Positions 34,658 to 45,860 of a DNA stretch of 64,000 bases are shown here, piece by piece; within the stretch, counting starts at the first letter, position 1, and each line of letters begins with the position of its first letter. The stretch is taken from the NCBI RefSeq assembly GCF_004361835.1, contig NZ_SNWD01000001.1, positions 124,001 to 188,000 on the forward strand. Reading direction: 5' to 3'. The notes below the pieces were generated by a model, which ran no database searches, had not been told where the DNA came from, and worked only from the letters and a program-made list of their open reading frames with translations. A program made the position numbers and the translations under genes. The DNA comes from Stakelama pacifica. GTDB lineage: Bacteria; Pseudomonadota; Alphaproteobacteria; Sphingomonadales; Sphingomonadaceae.

Positions 34658-37600
34658 ACGCGCCGGAAACCATGCAGGCCACAATCAGCACCGGCGACGA
34701 CCCGCTCTGGTACAAGGATGCGGTGATCTATCAGGTTCATGTGAAATCCTTTTTCGATTCCAATGATGACGGGATCGGGGATTTCGCCGGACTGATGGCG
34801 AAGCTCGATTATATCGCTGACCTTGGCGTTACTGCGATCTGGCTGCTGCCCTTCTATCCCAGCCCGCGCCGCGACGACGGCTATGACATCGCCGAATATC
34901 GCGACGTCAGCCCCGATTACGGCACGATGGAGGAGGTGCGCGCCTTTATCGACGCTGCGCATGATCGCGGCATCCGCATCATCACCGAGCTCGTCATCAA
35001 CCACACGTCCGACCAGCACCCATGGTTTCAGGCAGCGCGCAAGGCACCGCCCGGAAGCCCGGAGCGCGATTTCTACGTCTGGTCGGACCATGACAAGCTC
35101 TATTCGGGCACCCGCATCATCTTCCTCGACACCGAAAAGTCGAACTGGTCGTGGGACGAAGAGGCGGGCGCTTTCTACTGGCACCGGTTTTATTCGCACC
35201 AGCCCGACCTCAATTTCGACAATCCGGCGGTGCTGAAGGAAGTGCTGTCGGTCATGCATTTCTGGCTCAATGCCGGAATTGACGGACTGCGCCTCGATGC
35301 CATTCCCTATCTGATCGAGCGCGACGGCACCTCGAACGAAAATCTTCCCGAAACGCATGACGTTCTGAAGAAAATCCGCGCCGATCTCGACGCGCATTAT
35401 CCGGGGCGGATGCTGCTCGCCGAAGCCAATATGTGGCCCGAGGATACGCAGGCCTATTTCGGGGACGATGACGAATGCCACATGGCGTTCCACTTCCCGC
35501 TGATGCCGCGCATGTACATGGCGGTGGCGCAGGAAGACCGCTTCCCGATCACCGACATCATGCGCCAGACGCCCGACATTCCGGAAAAGGCGCAATGGGC
35601 GATCTTCCTGCGCAACCATGACGAGCTGACGCTCGAAATGGTGACCGATGCCGAGCGCGATTATCTGTGGAACACCTATGCCGCGGATCGGCGCGCGCGG
35701 ATCAATCTGGGCATTCGCCGCCGCCTTGCCCCGCTGATGGAGCGTGACCGCCGCCGGATCGAGCTGATGCACGCGCTGCTCCTCACCATGCCCGGAACGC
35801 CGGTGCTCTATTATGGCGATGAGATCGGGATGGGCGACAATGTCTTCCTTGGCGACCGCGACGGGGTGCGAACGCCGATGCAATGGTCGGTCGACCGGAA
35901 CGGCGGCTTTTCGCGCGCCGACCCGCCGACGCTGGCGCTGCCGCCGATCATGGACCCGGTCTATGGCTATCAGGCGGTGAATGTGGAGGCGCAGGAGCGT
36001 GACCGCCATTCGCTGCTCAACTGGCTGAAGCGGATGCTGGCCGTGCGCGGCGCGCATAGCGCGTTCGGTCGCGGAACGCAGCGTTTCCTGCGCCCCGCCA
36101 ACCGCAAGGTGCTCGCCTATCTTCGCGAACAGGATGGTGAGACGATCCTGTGCGTCGCGAACCTGTCGCGTACCGCGCAGGCGGTCGAGCTTTCGCTGCA
36201 CGAATTTGCCGGGCGTACGCCGATCGAATTGTCGGGCGAGGTCGCGTTCCCGAAAGTGGGTCAGCTTCCCTATCTGCTCACGCTGCCGCCCTATGGCTTT
36301 TCGTGGTTCCTGCTGTCGGAAGGCGCGGAAGCGCCGGAATGGGCGAGCGCCGCACCGGGCGAAGCGGTCGAGCGTTTCACCTTCGTCCTGCGCCCCGGCC
36401 TTGGCGATATCGCGCTGGGCGCCAATCGCGGCGTGCTGGAGGGCGATGTCCTGCCCGACTATATCGCGCAGCGCCGTTGGTTCGCTGCAAAGGATGAAGC
36501 GATCACCGGCGTTACGGTCGACCGTGTAACCCCGCTACCCGGCGCGCACGACCTGCTGCTCGGCGAAGTCGCGGTGGCGACCGATGGTGGCACCACCCGC
36601 TATATGCTGCCCTTCGGTATCGCTTGGGAGGGCGAGCAACATGGTCGTTTCGCCTCGAACCTCGCCATTGCGCGGGTGCGGCGCGGGCGCAATGTCGGCC
36701 TGTTGACCGACGGGTTCGCGCTTGCTCAGTTCGCCGATGCCGTATTCGGCGCGATGCGAGAGGGCGTGACGCTCGGCGACGACGGCGGTGATCTCCGCTT
36801 CGCGTCCGAGGGCGAGTTCGATGTCGAAGCGGGCGATGAAGCCGAATGGATCGCCGCCGAACAGTCGAACAGCACGATGATCGTCGGGCACAAGGCGGTG
36901 CTGAAACTGCTGCGCAAGGTCGCGCCCGGTGTGCATCCCGATGTCGAGATGGTGCGCTATCTAACCGACCGCGGCTTCGCCAATGTTCCGCCGATCCTCG
37001 GCACCGTCACCCGGCATGAGCAGGGTGAGGAAATGCTGCTGATGCTGGCCCAGCGGTTCGTCTTCAATCAGGGCGATTGCTGGCAGTGGATGCTGGGTGC
37101 GCTCGAACGCGCAACCAGCGATGCTGAAGCGAGCTTCGCGAATGCGGAAGAGTTTGCCGGCAATATCGGACGCCGTCTCGCCCAAATGCACGCCTGTCTG
37201 GCGCAGGGCACCGATAATCCCGACTTCGCACCGGTCGCGATGGATGGTGAAGAGGCGCAGCGACTGGGCGAGCGCGTGCTGGCGCAATTCGACGACGCGC
37301 TGTCGCGACTGTCCGCCACCACCCGCCTTGACGAGGTGCAGCAACGTCGCGCCACGTTCCTGTCGGAGAACCGTAACGCGGTTGCCGAACAGGTGGCAGC
37401 AATGGCGGAACAGGCGGTCGGCAGGCAGCGGACCCGCATCCATGGCGACCTGCATCTGGGACAGATCCTCGTTGCCGGGAACGAAGCGATCTTCATCGAT
37501 TTCGAAGGCGAACCGGCGCGACCGCTGGCCGAACGCCGCGGCAAAGACATGCCGCTTCGCGATGTGGCCGGGGTGCTCCGCTCGCTCGATTATGCAGCGG

Positions 37601-37875
37601 CGGTGGTCGAACGCGATCTGCCCGCCTCGGCAGAGCCATGGGAGCAGCAGGCGGGCCGCGTGATCACCGATTTCCGCCTGCGTACCGTTTCCGCATTCAC
37701 AACCGGATATTTCGGGGAAGGTGCGCAGCCCGATCCGCTGCTCGACCTCTTCCTCCTTGAAAAGGCGGCGTATGAGGTCGGCTACGAAGCCGCCAATCGC
37801 CCCGACTGGATCGGCGTGCCTGCGACCGCGCTTGGCGAGGTTGCCGCACGGCTGATCGGAAAGGAATTGCCATGA
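34654..37875 (+). CDS. treS: Trehalose synthase-maltokinase fusion (TreS-Pep2)
   Basis: 1073 aa. Residues 1 to about 560 are a GH13 trehalose synthase (trehalose to maltose isomerase) with nucleophile Asp215 ([10 protein letters not shown]), acid/base Glu257 (LLAEANMW) and FLRNHDELT. Residues of about 575-1073 are maltokinase Pep2, which makes maltose-1-phosphate from maltose and ATP: the kinase motifs are [10 protein letters not shown] (His930, Asp932) and FIDFEGEP (Asp949). Fusing both activities channels trehalose to maltose-1-phosphate, the substrate of GlgE encoded just upstream. Start overlaps glgE by 4 nt and end overlaps glgB by 4 nt. Confidence 0.96.
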   Translation: MNAPETMQATISTGDDPLWYKDAVIYQVHVKSFFDSNDDGIGDFAGLMAKLDYIADLGVTAIWLLPFYPSPRRDDGYDIAEYRDVSPDYGTMEEVRAFIDAAHDRGIRIITELVINHTSDQHPWFQAARKAPPGSPERDFYVWSDHDKLYSGTRIIFLDTEKSNWSWDEEAGAFYWHRFYSHQPDLNFDNPAVLKEVLSVMHFWLNAGIDGLRLDAIPYLIERDGTSNENLPETHDVLKKIRADLDAHYPGRMLLAEANMWPEDTQAYFGDDDECHMAFHFPLMPRMYMAVAQEDRFPITDIMRQTPDIPEKAQWAIFLRNHDELTLEMVTDAERDYLWNTYAADRRARINLGIRRRLAPLMERDRRRIELMHALLLTMPGTPVLYYGDEIGMGDNVFLGDRDGVRTPMQWSVDRNGGFSRADPPTLALPPIMDPVYGYQAVNVEAQERDRHSLLNWLKRMLAVRGAHSAFGRGTQRFLRPANRKVLAYLREQDGETILCVANLSRTAQAVELSLHEFAGRTPIELSGEVAFPKVGQLPYLLTLPPYGFSWFLLSEGAEAPEWASAAPGEAVERFTFVLRPGLGDIALGANRGVLEGDVLPDYIAQRRWFAAKDEAITGVTVDRVTPLPGAHDLLLGEVAVATDGGTTRYMLPFGIAWEGEQHGRFASNLAIARVRRGRNVGLLTDGFALAQFADAVFGAMREGVTLGDDGGDLRFASEGEFDVEAGDEAEWIAAEQSNSTMIVGHKAVLKLLRKVAPGVHPDVEMVRYLTDRGFANVPPILGTVTRHEQGEEMLLMLAQRFVFNQGDCWQWMLGALERATSDAEASFANAEEFAGNIGRRLAQMHACLAQGTDNPDFAPVAMDGEEAQRLGERVLAQFDDALSRLSATTRLDEVQQRRATFLSENRNAVAEQVAAMAEQAVGRQRTRIHGDLHLGQILVAGNEAIFIDFEGEPARPLAERRGKDMPLRDVAGVLRSLDYAAAVVERDLPASAEPWEQQAGRVITDFRLRTVSAFTTGYFGEGAQPDPLLDLFLLEKAAYEVGYEAANRPDWIGVPATALGEVAARLIGKELP

Positions 37876-40070
37876 CGCTTCACGACACGATGCTTGCCGG
37901 AGCAGCCTCCGCGCTGCTCGAAGGACGGCTCGACGATCCCTTTGCGTTGCTTGGCCCGCATGGCGAGGGGAAAGACCGCACCGTGCGCACGTTCCAGCCA
38001 GGCGCGGAGAGCGTCACGCTGATCGACCGCGAAGGTGCCGAAATCGCAGCCATGGAGCAGGTCGCAGACGGCGTGTTCGTTGGAACGCTGGGGGAGGCGG
38101 AACACTATCGCCTGCGCATCGTCTGGCCGGGTGAGACGGTACAGGAAGTAGAGGACGCCTATGCCTTCGGCACGCTGCTCGGCGATCTCGACCTGCACCT
38201 TTTTTCGGAAGGGCGGCATTTCGATCTTGCCCGGGTACTTGGCGCCAATCGGCGTGAGGTGGACGGCGTAGACGGCGTAGCGTTCGCCGTCTGGGCGCCC
38301 AATGCCCGCCGCGTTTCGGTCGTCGGCGATTTCAACAACTGGGACGGGCGCCGCCATCCGATGCGGCTTCGCCATGGCGCGGGCGTATGGGAATTGTTCG
38401 TGCCCCGGCTCCGCACCGGCGAGCGCTATAAGTTCGAGGTCGCGGGTGCCGATGGCGGCATTGTGCAAAAGGCCGACCCGATGGCGCGCCAGACCGAAGC
38501 GCCGCCTGCGACCGCCTCAGTTGTCGCAGCCGATCCCGATTTCCGCTGGACCGATGAAGACTGGATGACCGAGCGTGCGGTCCGCCATCGCGACGATGCG
38601 CCGATTTCGGTCTATGAGGTGCATGCCGGTTCCTGGCTTTCGGCTGCGGACGAACAGGCGGGCACGCTCGACTGGGCGGGACTGGCCGACCGGCTGATCC
38701 CCTATGTCGCCGAGATGGGCTTCACCCATGTCGAATTGCTGCCGATCATGGAGCATCCCTTTGGCGGGTCATGGGGCTATCAGCCGCTGTCGCAATTCGC
38801 GCCATCGGCCCGGTTCGGCACGCCGGAGGATTTCGCGCGCTTCGTCGATACCGCGCACCGTGCCGGGATCGGCGTGATCCTCGACTGGGTGCCGGCGCAT
38901 TTCCCCACCGACGTGCATGGTCTTGCCCAGTTCGACGGCACGCATCTCTACGAACATGCCGATCCGCGCGAGGGGTTTCATCAGGACTGGAACACGCTGA
39001 TCTATAATCTGGGTCGGCGCGAAGTTTCGGGCTTCCTGCTCGCCTCGGCGCTGTGGTGGCTCGAAACCTTCCATGTCGACGGGCTTCGCGTCGATGCCGT
39101 CGCCTCGATGCTCTATCGCGATTACAGCCGGAAAGCCGACGAATGGGTCCCGAACGTCCATGGTGGGCGTGAAAATCTCGAATCCGTCGCCTTTCTTCAG
39201 CATATGAACGCGGTTGTTTCTGAACGCTGTCCCGGTGCGATGACGATTGCCGAGGAATCGACCGCATGGCCGGGCGTTACCGCTCCGGTTCCGAATGGCG
39301 GCCTGGGCTTTTCCTACAAATGGAACATGGGGTGGATGCACGATTCACTGCAGTACATTGAAGAAGACCCGATCTACCGCAAATGGCATCATGACGAGCT
39401 GAGCTTCAGCATCGTCTATGCCTATTCCGAAAAATTCGTCCTGCCCATCAGCCATGACGAGGTGGTGCATGGCAAGGGTTCGCTGCTCGCCAAAATGCCC
39501 GGGGATGAATGGCGCAAGCGGGCCAATCTGCGCGCCTATCTCTCCTTCATGTGGACGCATCCGGGCAAGAAGCTGCTCTTCATGGGCTGCGAGCTGGGGC
39601 AGGAGCGCGAGTGGAACCATGACGAGACCCTCCCCTGGGACCTTCTCGATCGTGAGGAGCATGCCGGTATCCAGCGGCTCGTGCGCGACCTCAACCGGCT
39701 CTATGCAGATGAGCCTGCGCTGCATGCGAAGGATTGCGACCCGTCCGGCTTTACATGGATCGTCGGCAATGACGCCGAAAATTCGGTCTATACCTTCGCC
39801 CGGTTCGCTGATGGGGATGCGGCGCCTGTCGTCGTGCTGATGAACCTCACTCCGGAACCGCGCACCGGCTATCGCACCGGCATGCCGCGCGCCGGAAGTT
39901 GGCGGGAGGTCTTTAACAGCGATGCTGCCCTGTATGGCGGCACCAATATGGGCAATGGCGGTGCGGTTCAGGCGGTGGCCGACCCCGCGCATGGCCAGCC
40001 CGCAAGCGCCTTTGTGACCCTGCCGCCGCTATCCGCCACCATCCTTCGATTTGACGAGGTATCTGCTTGA
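37872..40070 (+). CDS. glgB: 1,4-alpha-glucan branching enzyme
   Basis: 732 aa, typical length for the N-extended bacterial form. N-terminal carbohydrate-binding domains (about 20-220, containing [20 protein letters not shown], the CBM48 signature), then the GH13 barrel with nucleophile Asp408 ([11 protein letters not shown]), Glu461 (TIAEESTAW) and [15 protein letters not shown]. Makes alpha-1,6 branches on the linear glucan that GlgE extends. Junctions overlap by ATGA on both sides. Confidence 0.97.
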   Translation: MTLHDTMLAGAASALLEGRLDDPFALLGPHGEGKDRTVRTFQPGAESVTLIDREGAEIAAMEQVADGVFVGTLGEAEHYRLRIVWPGETVQEVEDAYAFGTLLGDLDLHLFSEGRHFDLARVLGANRREVDGVDGVAFAVWAPNARRVSVVGDFNNWDGRRHPMRLRHGAGVWELFVPRLRTGERYKFEVAGADGGIVQKADPMARQTEAPPATASVVAADPDFRWTDEDWMTERAVRHRDDAPISVYEVHAGSWLSAADEQAGTLDWAGLADRLIPYVAEMGFTHVELLPIMEHPFGGSWGYQPLSQFAPSARFGTPEDFARFVDTAHRAGIGVILDWVPAHFPTDVHGLAQFDGTHLYEHADPREGFHQDWNTLIYNLGRREVSGFLLASALWWLETFHVDGLRVDAVASMLYRDYSRKADEWVPNVHGGRENLESVAFLQHMNAVVSERCPGAMTIAEESTAWPGVTAPVPNGGLGFSYKWNMGWMHDSLQYIEEDPIYRKWHHDELSFSIVYAYSEKFVLPISHDEVVHGKGSLLAKMPGDEWRKRANLRAYLSFMWTHPGKKLLFMGCELGQEREWNHDETLPWDLLDREEHAGIQRLVRDLNRLYADEPALHAKDCDPSGFTWIVGNDAENSVYTFARFADGDAAPVVVLMNLTPEPRTGYRTGMPRAGSWREVFNSDAALYGGTNMGNGGAVQAVADPAHGQPASAFVTLPPLSATILRFDEVSA

Positions 40071-42166
40071 CCAGCTTCCCTGATCGGCTCCTGCCGGGCT
40101 CTCCCTATCCGCTTGGCGCCAACTTCGATGGGCTGGGTGTCAACTTTGCGGTGTTTTCCGCGCATGCCGAAAAGATCGACCTTTGCGTCTTCGACCCCGC
40201 AGGAAAGCGGGAGATTGCTCGCTTCGAACTGCCCGAATGGACCGACGAAATATGGCACGGCTATCTGCCCGATGCGCGTCCCGGTCTCCTTTATGGATTC
40301 CGCGCCCATGGCCGCTATGCCCCGCATGAGGGACATCGCTTCAATCCCAATAAGTTGCTGGTCGATCCCTATGCAAAAGCATTGTCGGGCCAGATCCGCT
40401 GGACCGATTCGCTTCACGGCTATCGGCTGCGTTCCTCGCGAAAGGATCTGAGCTTCGACCGCCGCGACAGCGCCGGTTCAATGCCCAAATCCATGGTCGT
40501 CATGGATAATTTCGACTGGTCCGGTGATGTCCGCCCGCGCACGCCCTGGTCCGAAACGGTGATTTACGAGGCGCATGTCAAAGGCCTCACCAAGCTGATG
40601 CAGGATGTCGCGCCGGGCGAGCGCGGAACCTTTACCGGCCTGTCGCATCCGCGCGTCATCCATCATCTGAAGACGCTGGGCGTTACTGCGGTGGAGCTGC
40701 TTCCCATCCATGCCTTTGCGCAGGACCAGTTTCTGATGGAAAAGGGTCTGCGCAATTATTGGGGCTATTCGACGCTCGGCTATTTCGCGCCCGAACAACG
40801 CTATGGCGAGGCTAATGACTTCCGCATGACCGTGCGGCAACTCCATGCTGCGGGAATCGAGGTCATTCTCGACGTCGTCTACAACCATACGTGCGAGGGC
40901 AGCGAACTTGGTCCGACCCTCTCCTGGCGCGGGCTCGACAATGCGACCTATTACCGGTTGCAGCAGGAGGACGCTCGCTATTGCGTGAACGATACCGGCA
41001 CGGGCAACACGCTGAACCTGTCGCATCCGCGCGTGATCCAGATGGTGGCGGATTCGCTGCGCTATTGGGCGACCTCGTTCGGCGTCGACGGATTCCGCTT
41101 CGATCTGGGCCTGACGCTCGGCCGCACCGAGCATGGTTTCGATCCCGGTGCGGGGTTTTTCGACGTGCTGCGGCAGGACCCGGTGCTGGGCCAGCTGAAG
41201 CTCATTACCGAACCATGGGACATCGGCCCCGGCGGCTATGCGCTAGGCGGCTTTCCGCCCGGTTTCGCCGAATGGAACGACAAATATCGCGACACGGTAC
41301 GCCGCTATTGGCGCGGTGATCCGGCGCAGCGCGGCGATCTTGCCGCTCGGCTATCGGGGTCGGGCGATCTGTTCGATCGGCGCGCTCGGCGGCCCTGGGC
41401 AAGCGTCAATTATCTTGCCAGCCATGACGGCTATCCGCTCGCTGACATCACTGCCTATGAAGAGCGCCACAACGAGGCCAATGGCGAGGATAATCGCGAC
41501 GGCCATGGCGAGAATTATTCACGCAACTGGGGTGTCGAAGGCCCGACCGACGATGCGGAGATACAGGCGACGCGCGAACGGGTGCGCCGGTCGATGCTGT
41601 TAACGCTGTTTTCCTCGCTCGGCACGCCGATGTTGCTTGCAGGCGATGAGTTCGCCCGCACACAGGGCGGTAATAACAACGCTTATTGCCAGGATAATGA
41701 GATCAGCTGGCTCGACTGGTCCCGCCTCGACAGCGAAGAGGGGCGCGCGATGTTCGATTTTACCCGCCGGGTCATCGCGCTGCGGCAGGAATTCCGGATG
41801 CTGCGCGCGCCGGCATTTCTATATGGCGAGGATTCGCCCGGCCATGGCGTCAACGATATCGAATGGTTCGACGAGCGCGGCGAACAGCTTTCGATCGACG
41901 ACTGGCATAATCCTGAAGGGCGCGCGCTGTCGATGCGCCGCGCGATCCGGCTGGAGGATGGCCGGGTCGAGGCACTGACCCTGCTGCTCAACGGATCGGA
42001 AGCGCCGCTCAAATTCCGTCTGCCGCCCGCGCCCGATGTGCCCCGTACCGTGCTGGTCGACAGCAGCAAGCCCGATGCCGAACGGTTTGAAACGGGGCAT
42101 GACTACGAGTTGGAGGCGCATAGCGCAGCGCTGTTGTGCTGGACGACCGAGGGCGATCCGGAATGA
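40067..42166 (+). CDS. glgX: Glycogen debranching enzyme (isoamylase type)
   Basis: 699 aa. CBM48 at the N-terminus ([17 protein letters not shown]), GH13_11 barrel with nucleophile Asp346 ([11 protein letters not shown]), Glu382 ([13 protein letters not shown]) and the conserved NYLASHDGY. It hydrolyses alpha-1,6 branches, releasing linear chains for TreY and MalQ. ATGA overlap with glgB at its start (40067-40070) and with treZ at its end (42163-42166). Confidence 0.96.
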   Translation: MTSFPDRLLPGSPYPLGANFDGLGVNFAVFSAHAEKIDLCVFDPAGKREIARFELPEWTDEIWHGYLPDARPGLLYGFRAHGRYAPHEGHRFNPNKLLVDPYAKALSGQIRWTDSLHGYRLRSSRKDLSFDRRDSAGSMPKSMVVMDNFDWSGDVRPRTPWSETVIYEAHVKGLTKLMQDVAPGERGTFTGLSHPRVIHHLKTLGVTAVELLPIHAFAQDQFLMEKGLRNYWGYSTLGYFAPEQRYGEANDFRMTVRQLHAAGIEVILDVVYNHTCEGSELGPTLSWRGLDNATYYRLQQEDARYCVNDTGTGNTLNLSHPRVIQMVADSLRYWATSFGVDGFRFDLGLTLGRTEHGFDPGAGFFDVLRQDPVLGQLKLITEPWDIGPGGYALGGFPPGFAEWNDKYRDTVRRYWRGDPAQRGDLAARLSGSGDLFDRRARRPWASVNYLASHDGYPLADITAYEERHNEANGEDNRDGHGENYSRNWGVEGPTDDAEIQATRERVRRSMLLTLFSSLGTPMLLAGDEFARTQGGNNNAYCQDNEISWLDWSRLDSEEGRAMFDFTRRVIALRQEFRMLRAPAFLYGEDSPGHGVNDIEWFDERGEQLSIDDWHNPEGRALSMRRAIRLEDGRVEALTLLLNGSEAPLKFRLPPAPDVPRTVLVDSSKPDAERFETGHDYELEAHSAALLCWTTEGDPE

Positions 42167-43872
42167 TCCGCTGGGGGCCGGAGATCATCGCATCGGACCG
42201 GGTTCGGTTTCGGCTATGGGCGCCTGATCGTAAGGCCGTCACGCTGCTCCGCGACGGCGTTCGGCCGATTCCGATGGCCGCAACCGGGGACGGCTGGTTC
42301 GAGGGCGAAGCCGATGCCGGGCCGGGCACCCGCTACCGCTTCGATCTGGGCGATATGGTTGTGCCCGATCCTGCGTCGCGCGGGCAGTCGCGGGGGGTGC
42401 ATGGCTGGAGCCTTGTAACCGATCCGACCGGCTATCGGTGGCAGTGTGAAGGCTGGCGCGGGCGGCCATGGCGCGAAGCAGTGATCGAGGAAGTCCATGT
42501 CGGGCTGGAGGGTGGGTATGCCGGACTCTCTGACCGGCTGTCGGAGATTGCGGCGGTAGGGGTGACGGCGGTCGAACTAATGCCGGTCGCGGCGTTTTCG
42601 GGCACGCGCAACTGGGGCTATGACGGGGTGCTGCCTTATGCGCCGGTCGAAAGCTATGGCACGCCCAATGAACTAAAGGCGCTAATCGACCGGGCGCATG
42701 GCCTCGGCCTGATGGTGTTTCTCGACGTGGTCTATAATCATTTCGGGCCTGACGGTAATTATCTGGGGGCCTATGCCAGCGGGTTCTTCGATGTGGACCG
42801 CCATACCCCATGGGGCGCGGGGATCGATTTCAGCGCTGAGGTCGTAAAGCGCTTCTTCATCGACAATGCGCGCATGTGGCTGGAGGAATATCGCTTCGAC
42901 GGGCTGCGGTTCGATGCAGTGCATGCGATCGGCGATGACGCGTTTCTCGACGCCATGGCGCGTGAATTGCGGGAGAGCTGTGCCGGTCGGCATATTCATC
43001 TGATCCTTGAAAACGAACGCAACGATGCCGATCGGCTGCGCGAGGGCGGATATGATGCGCAATGGAATGATGATTTTCACAATGTGCTGCATGTCCTGCT
43101 GACCGGTGAGGACGAAGCCTATTACGCCGATTTCGCCGACCGCCCGACCGAGCGGCTCGCGCGCTGCCTTTCCGAAGGGTTCATCTATCAGGGTGAGGGG
43201 TCGCATAATCATGACGGTGCGCCGCGCGGGAAACCGAGCGGTGACCTGCCGACGACGCGCTTCGTTTCCTTCCTGCAAAATCACGATCAGACGGGCAATC
43301 GCGCGTTGGGCGAGCGGCTGACCAGCCTTGCCGATCCCGACAAGCTGCGCGCGGCGACTGCCTTGCTGCTGTTGTGCCCGCAGGTGCCGATGCTGTTCAT
43401 GGGCGAGGCGATGGGAAGCGAGACCCCGTTCCTGTTCTTCACCGATTTTCATGACGAACTTGCCGATGCCGTGCGCAACGGACGGCGACGCGAATTCGCG
43501 CGCTTCGCGGCATTTGCCGATGCGAGCGATCGGGCGAAGATACCCGACCCCAATGATCGCGCCACGTTCGAGGCATCGCGCCCGCAGGCCGGGCCGGATG
43601 CTGAGCGCTGGAGGGCGTTGTATCGCGAGCTGATCGCGCTTCGTCACGATGCGATTGTGCCGCGGCTGGAGGGAACGAAAGGAACCCCCGCACGGATATT
43701 GGGCGAGGGCGCACTCTGCGCGCAGTGGCGCATGGCCGATGGCGCGATGCTCACCATTGCGATCAATCTGGGTGATGCGGCCGTCACATTTCCGGAGGAG
43801 CCCGGTGCGCCGCTTTTTGCGCTGGGTGAGGGCGGTGCGCCGGCGAGCTTTGCCGCATGGCTTTCGACATGA
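42163..43872 (+). CDS. treZ: Malto-oligosyltrehalose trehalohydrolase
   Basis: 569 aa from 42163, where ATGA overlaps the glgX stop. GH13_10. Nucleophile Asp251 (DGLRFDAVHAIG), Glu283 (LILENERND) and FLQNHDQTGN for the third acid. The ENERND glutamate context and the CBM48-like N-terminus (VRFRLWAPDRKAVTLLRDG) separate TreZ from GlgB/GlgX. It cuts free trehalose from the end-capped chains made by TreY, encoded two genes downstream. Confidence 0.96.
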   Translation: MIRWGPEIIASDRVRFRLWAPDRKAVTLLRDGVRPIPMAATGDGWFEGEADAGPGTRYRFDLGDMVVPDPASRGQSRGVHGWSLVTDPTGYRWQCEGWRGRPWREAVIEEVHVGLEGGYAGLSDRLSEIAAVGVTAVELMPVAAFSGTRNWGYDGVLPYAPVESYGTPNELKALIDRAHGLGLMVFLDVVYNHFGPDGNYLGAYASGFFDVDRHTPWGAGIDFSAEVVKRFFIDNARMWLEEYRFDGLRFDAVHAIGDDAFLDAMARELRESCAGRHIHLILENERNDADRLREGGYDAQWNDDFHNVLHVLLTGEDEAYYADFADRPTERLARCLSEGFIYQGEGSHNHDGAPRGKPSGDLPTTRFVSFLQNHDQTGNRALGERLTSLADPDKLRAATALLLLCPQVPMLFMGEAMGSETPFLFFTDFHDELADAVRNGRRREFARFAAFADASDRAKIPDPNDRATFEASRPQAGPDAERWRALYRELIALRHDAIVPRLEGTKGTPARILGEGALCAQWRMADGAMLTIAINLGDAAVTFPEEPGAPLFALGEGGAPASFAAWLST

Positions 43873-45860
43873 AGGCGCTGCACAGGCTCTGCGCCGCGCT
43901 CGGCGTCCAGATCGACTGGGAGAATGCCGAGGGCAAGGCGGAGCATGTCAGCGATGACTCGCTTCGCCGCATCCTGTCCGCGCTCGGCTATCCGGCGGAG
44001 GATGATGCTGCGCTTCGGGAAAGCGTCGCGCGGCTTCAGGAACGGCAGCTACCCGATTTTCTCACCGGCGATCAGGACGAGATGCTCCTGATCCCCGGAG
44101 ACGATGCCGGAGGTATATTCTCGCTGGAGCTGGAAAACGGTACCGTGGTGCCGATCGCGGGCGAGCGGACCAGCCGGGGCCTGCTGCTCGATCCGATCGA
44201 CGTTCCCGGCTATCATCGGCTGCGCGTGACTGAGCGCGAAATTACGCTGGCAATCGCGCCGCACCGCTGTTTCGGGATGAGCGATGTCGCGCCGAAACGC
44301 AGATTATGGGGACCGTCGGTTCAGGTGCCCGCGCTTCGCGGCGAGGCACCCGGGGCTTTCGGCGATTTCGCCACGCTGGAGGATGCCGCTCGCGCGTTCG
44401 GGGCGAAAGGCGCGGACGCAATGGCGATCAGCCCGACCCATGCACTGTTCCCCGCCGATCCGTCGCGCTTCAGCCCCTATGCGCCGTCGAGCCGGATGTT
44501 TCACAATATCCTGTTCGGCGATCTGGCGAGCATCGAACCGCAATTGCGGGAGGTCGCCGGGGGCGAGCTGATCGACTGGGCAGGCGCCATCCCGGCGCGG
44601 CTGGCGGCGTTGCGTCGCGCGTTCGACGCGCGAGGCGATACGGTGCGCGAGGCAGTCGAACGCTATCGCGCCGCGCAGGGGAAGGAACTGGAGCGACATG
44701 CGCTGTTCGACGCGCTGCACGCCCATTTCTTCGCTCAGGGCGCGCGCGGCTGGCAGGAATGGCCCGAACGATATCGCGACCCCGATAGCCCGGCGGTGGC
44801 GGCATTTTCGGACGAGCATCGCGGGCATGTCGATTTCTACATCTTCGCCCAATGGCTGGCGGAATCGAGCCTGAAGACAGCGCAGCGGGCAGCCACAGAC
44901 GCTGGAATGGCGATCGGGCTGATCTCAGACCTTGCCGTCGGCATGGATATGGGCGGCAGCCATGGGTGGAGCAGGCGCGAGGATTTGCTGAACGGCCTGT
45001 CGATCGGCGCGCCGCCGGACCCGCTCGGACCCGCCGGTCAGGACTGGAGGATTACCAGTTTCGCGCCCGATGCGCTTCGTCGCACCGGCTTTCGCGGGTT
45101 TATCGATACCTTGCGCGCTGCGATCCGCAACACCGGCGGCATCCGCATCGACCATGTGCTGGGTCTCAGACGGCTCTGGGTGGTTCCGCACGGCGCGTCG
45201 TCGGCGCAAGGGGCGTATCTCACCATGCCGCTCGACGATATGCTGCGGATCATCGCGCTGGAATCGCAACGTGCAAAAGCAGTCGTGATCGGTGAGGATC
45301 TGGGTACCGTGCCGGAGGGGCTGCGCCCGCAACTGGCGAAGCGCGGACTGATGGGGATGCGCGTGCTCTGGTTCGAACGGGATGCAAAGGGCGCGTTCCT
45401 GCCGCCCGAAACATGGGCATCCGACGCAGTGGCGATGTCCGGCACGCATGATACGCCCACCGCCGCCGGTTGGTGGCAGGGGCGTGATATCGACTGGCGT
45501 GAACGTACCGGCCAGTCGACCGAAGCGGCGAATAAGGACCGACTGCAGCGCAGATGGGAGCGCAAAAGGCTGTGGGACGCCTGTACCCGCGCCGGGGTCG
45601 CCGAAGGACCGCAGCCGGCACCCGAAGCGTCCGATCCGATCGCCGATGCGGCGCTCGGGTTTGTCGCTGCGACTCCGTGCAACCTTGCCATCGTGCCGCT
45701 GGAGGATGTCGCTGCGCTGGTCGAACAGCCCAACCTTCCCGGCACCACCGACGAACATCCCAACTGGCGCCGCCGCATGCCGGAGGCGACCGATACGATG
45801 CTCGCCGAACCGCGCATCGCCGCGCGCATCGAACGACTGAACAAGGAACGGCGATCATGA
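43869..45860 (+). CDS. malQ: 4-alpha-glucanotransferase (amylomaltase)
   Basis: 663 aa from the ATG at 43869 that overlaps the treZ stop (ATGA); an in-frame ATG at 43857 would add four residues. GH77. Catalytic residues: nucleophile Asp428 (GIRIDHVLGLRRLW), acid/base Glu476 (VVIGEDLGTVP) and the third acid in SGTHDTPTAAGW. Disproportionates short malto-oligosaccharides, refeeding those left by TreY/TreZ. N-terminal region (about 1-150) is longer than in the short amylomaltases. ATGA overlap with treY. Confidence 0.95.
   Translation: MKALHRLCAALGVQIDWENAEGKAEHVSDDSLRRILSALGYPAEDDAALRESVARLQERQLPDFLTGDQDEMLLIPGDDAGGIFSLELENGTVVPIAGERTSRGLLLDPIDVPGYHRLRVTEREITLAIAPHRCFGMSDVAPKRRLWGPSVQVPALRGEAPGAFGDFATLEDAARAFGAKGADAMAISPTHALFPADPSRFSPYAPSSRMFHNILFGDLASIEPQLREVAGGELIDWAGAIPARLAALRRAFDARGDTVREAVERYRAAQGKELERHALFDALHAHFFAQGARGWQEWPERYRDPDSPAVAAFSDEHRGHVDFYIFAQWLAESSLKTAQRAATDAGMAIGLISDLAVGMDMGGSHGWSRREDLLNGLSIGAPPDPLGPAGQDWRITSFAPDALRRTGFRGFIDTLRAAIRNTGGIRIDHVLGLRRLWVVPHGASSAQGAYLTMPLDDMLRIIALESQRAKAVVIGEDLGTVPEGLRPQLAKRGLMGMRVLWFERDAKGAFLPPETWASDAVAMSGTHDTPTAAGWWQGRDIDWRERTGQSTEAANKDRLQRRWERKRLWDACTRAGVAEGPQPAPEASDPIADAALGFVAATPCNLAIVPLEDVAALVEQPNLPGTTDEHPNWRRRMPEATDTMLAEPRIAARIERLNKERRS

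Noticed and set aside
32558..34684. Long minus-strand open frame of about 700 codons opposite glgE
   Set aside because: It lies fully antisense to a well-supported GlgE and its Arg/Ile-rich sequence has no family features; long antisense frames are expected in high-GC genes.
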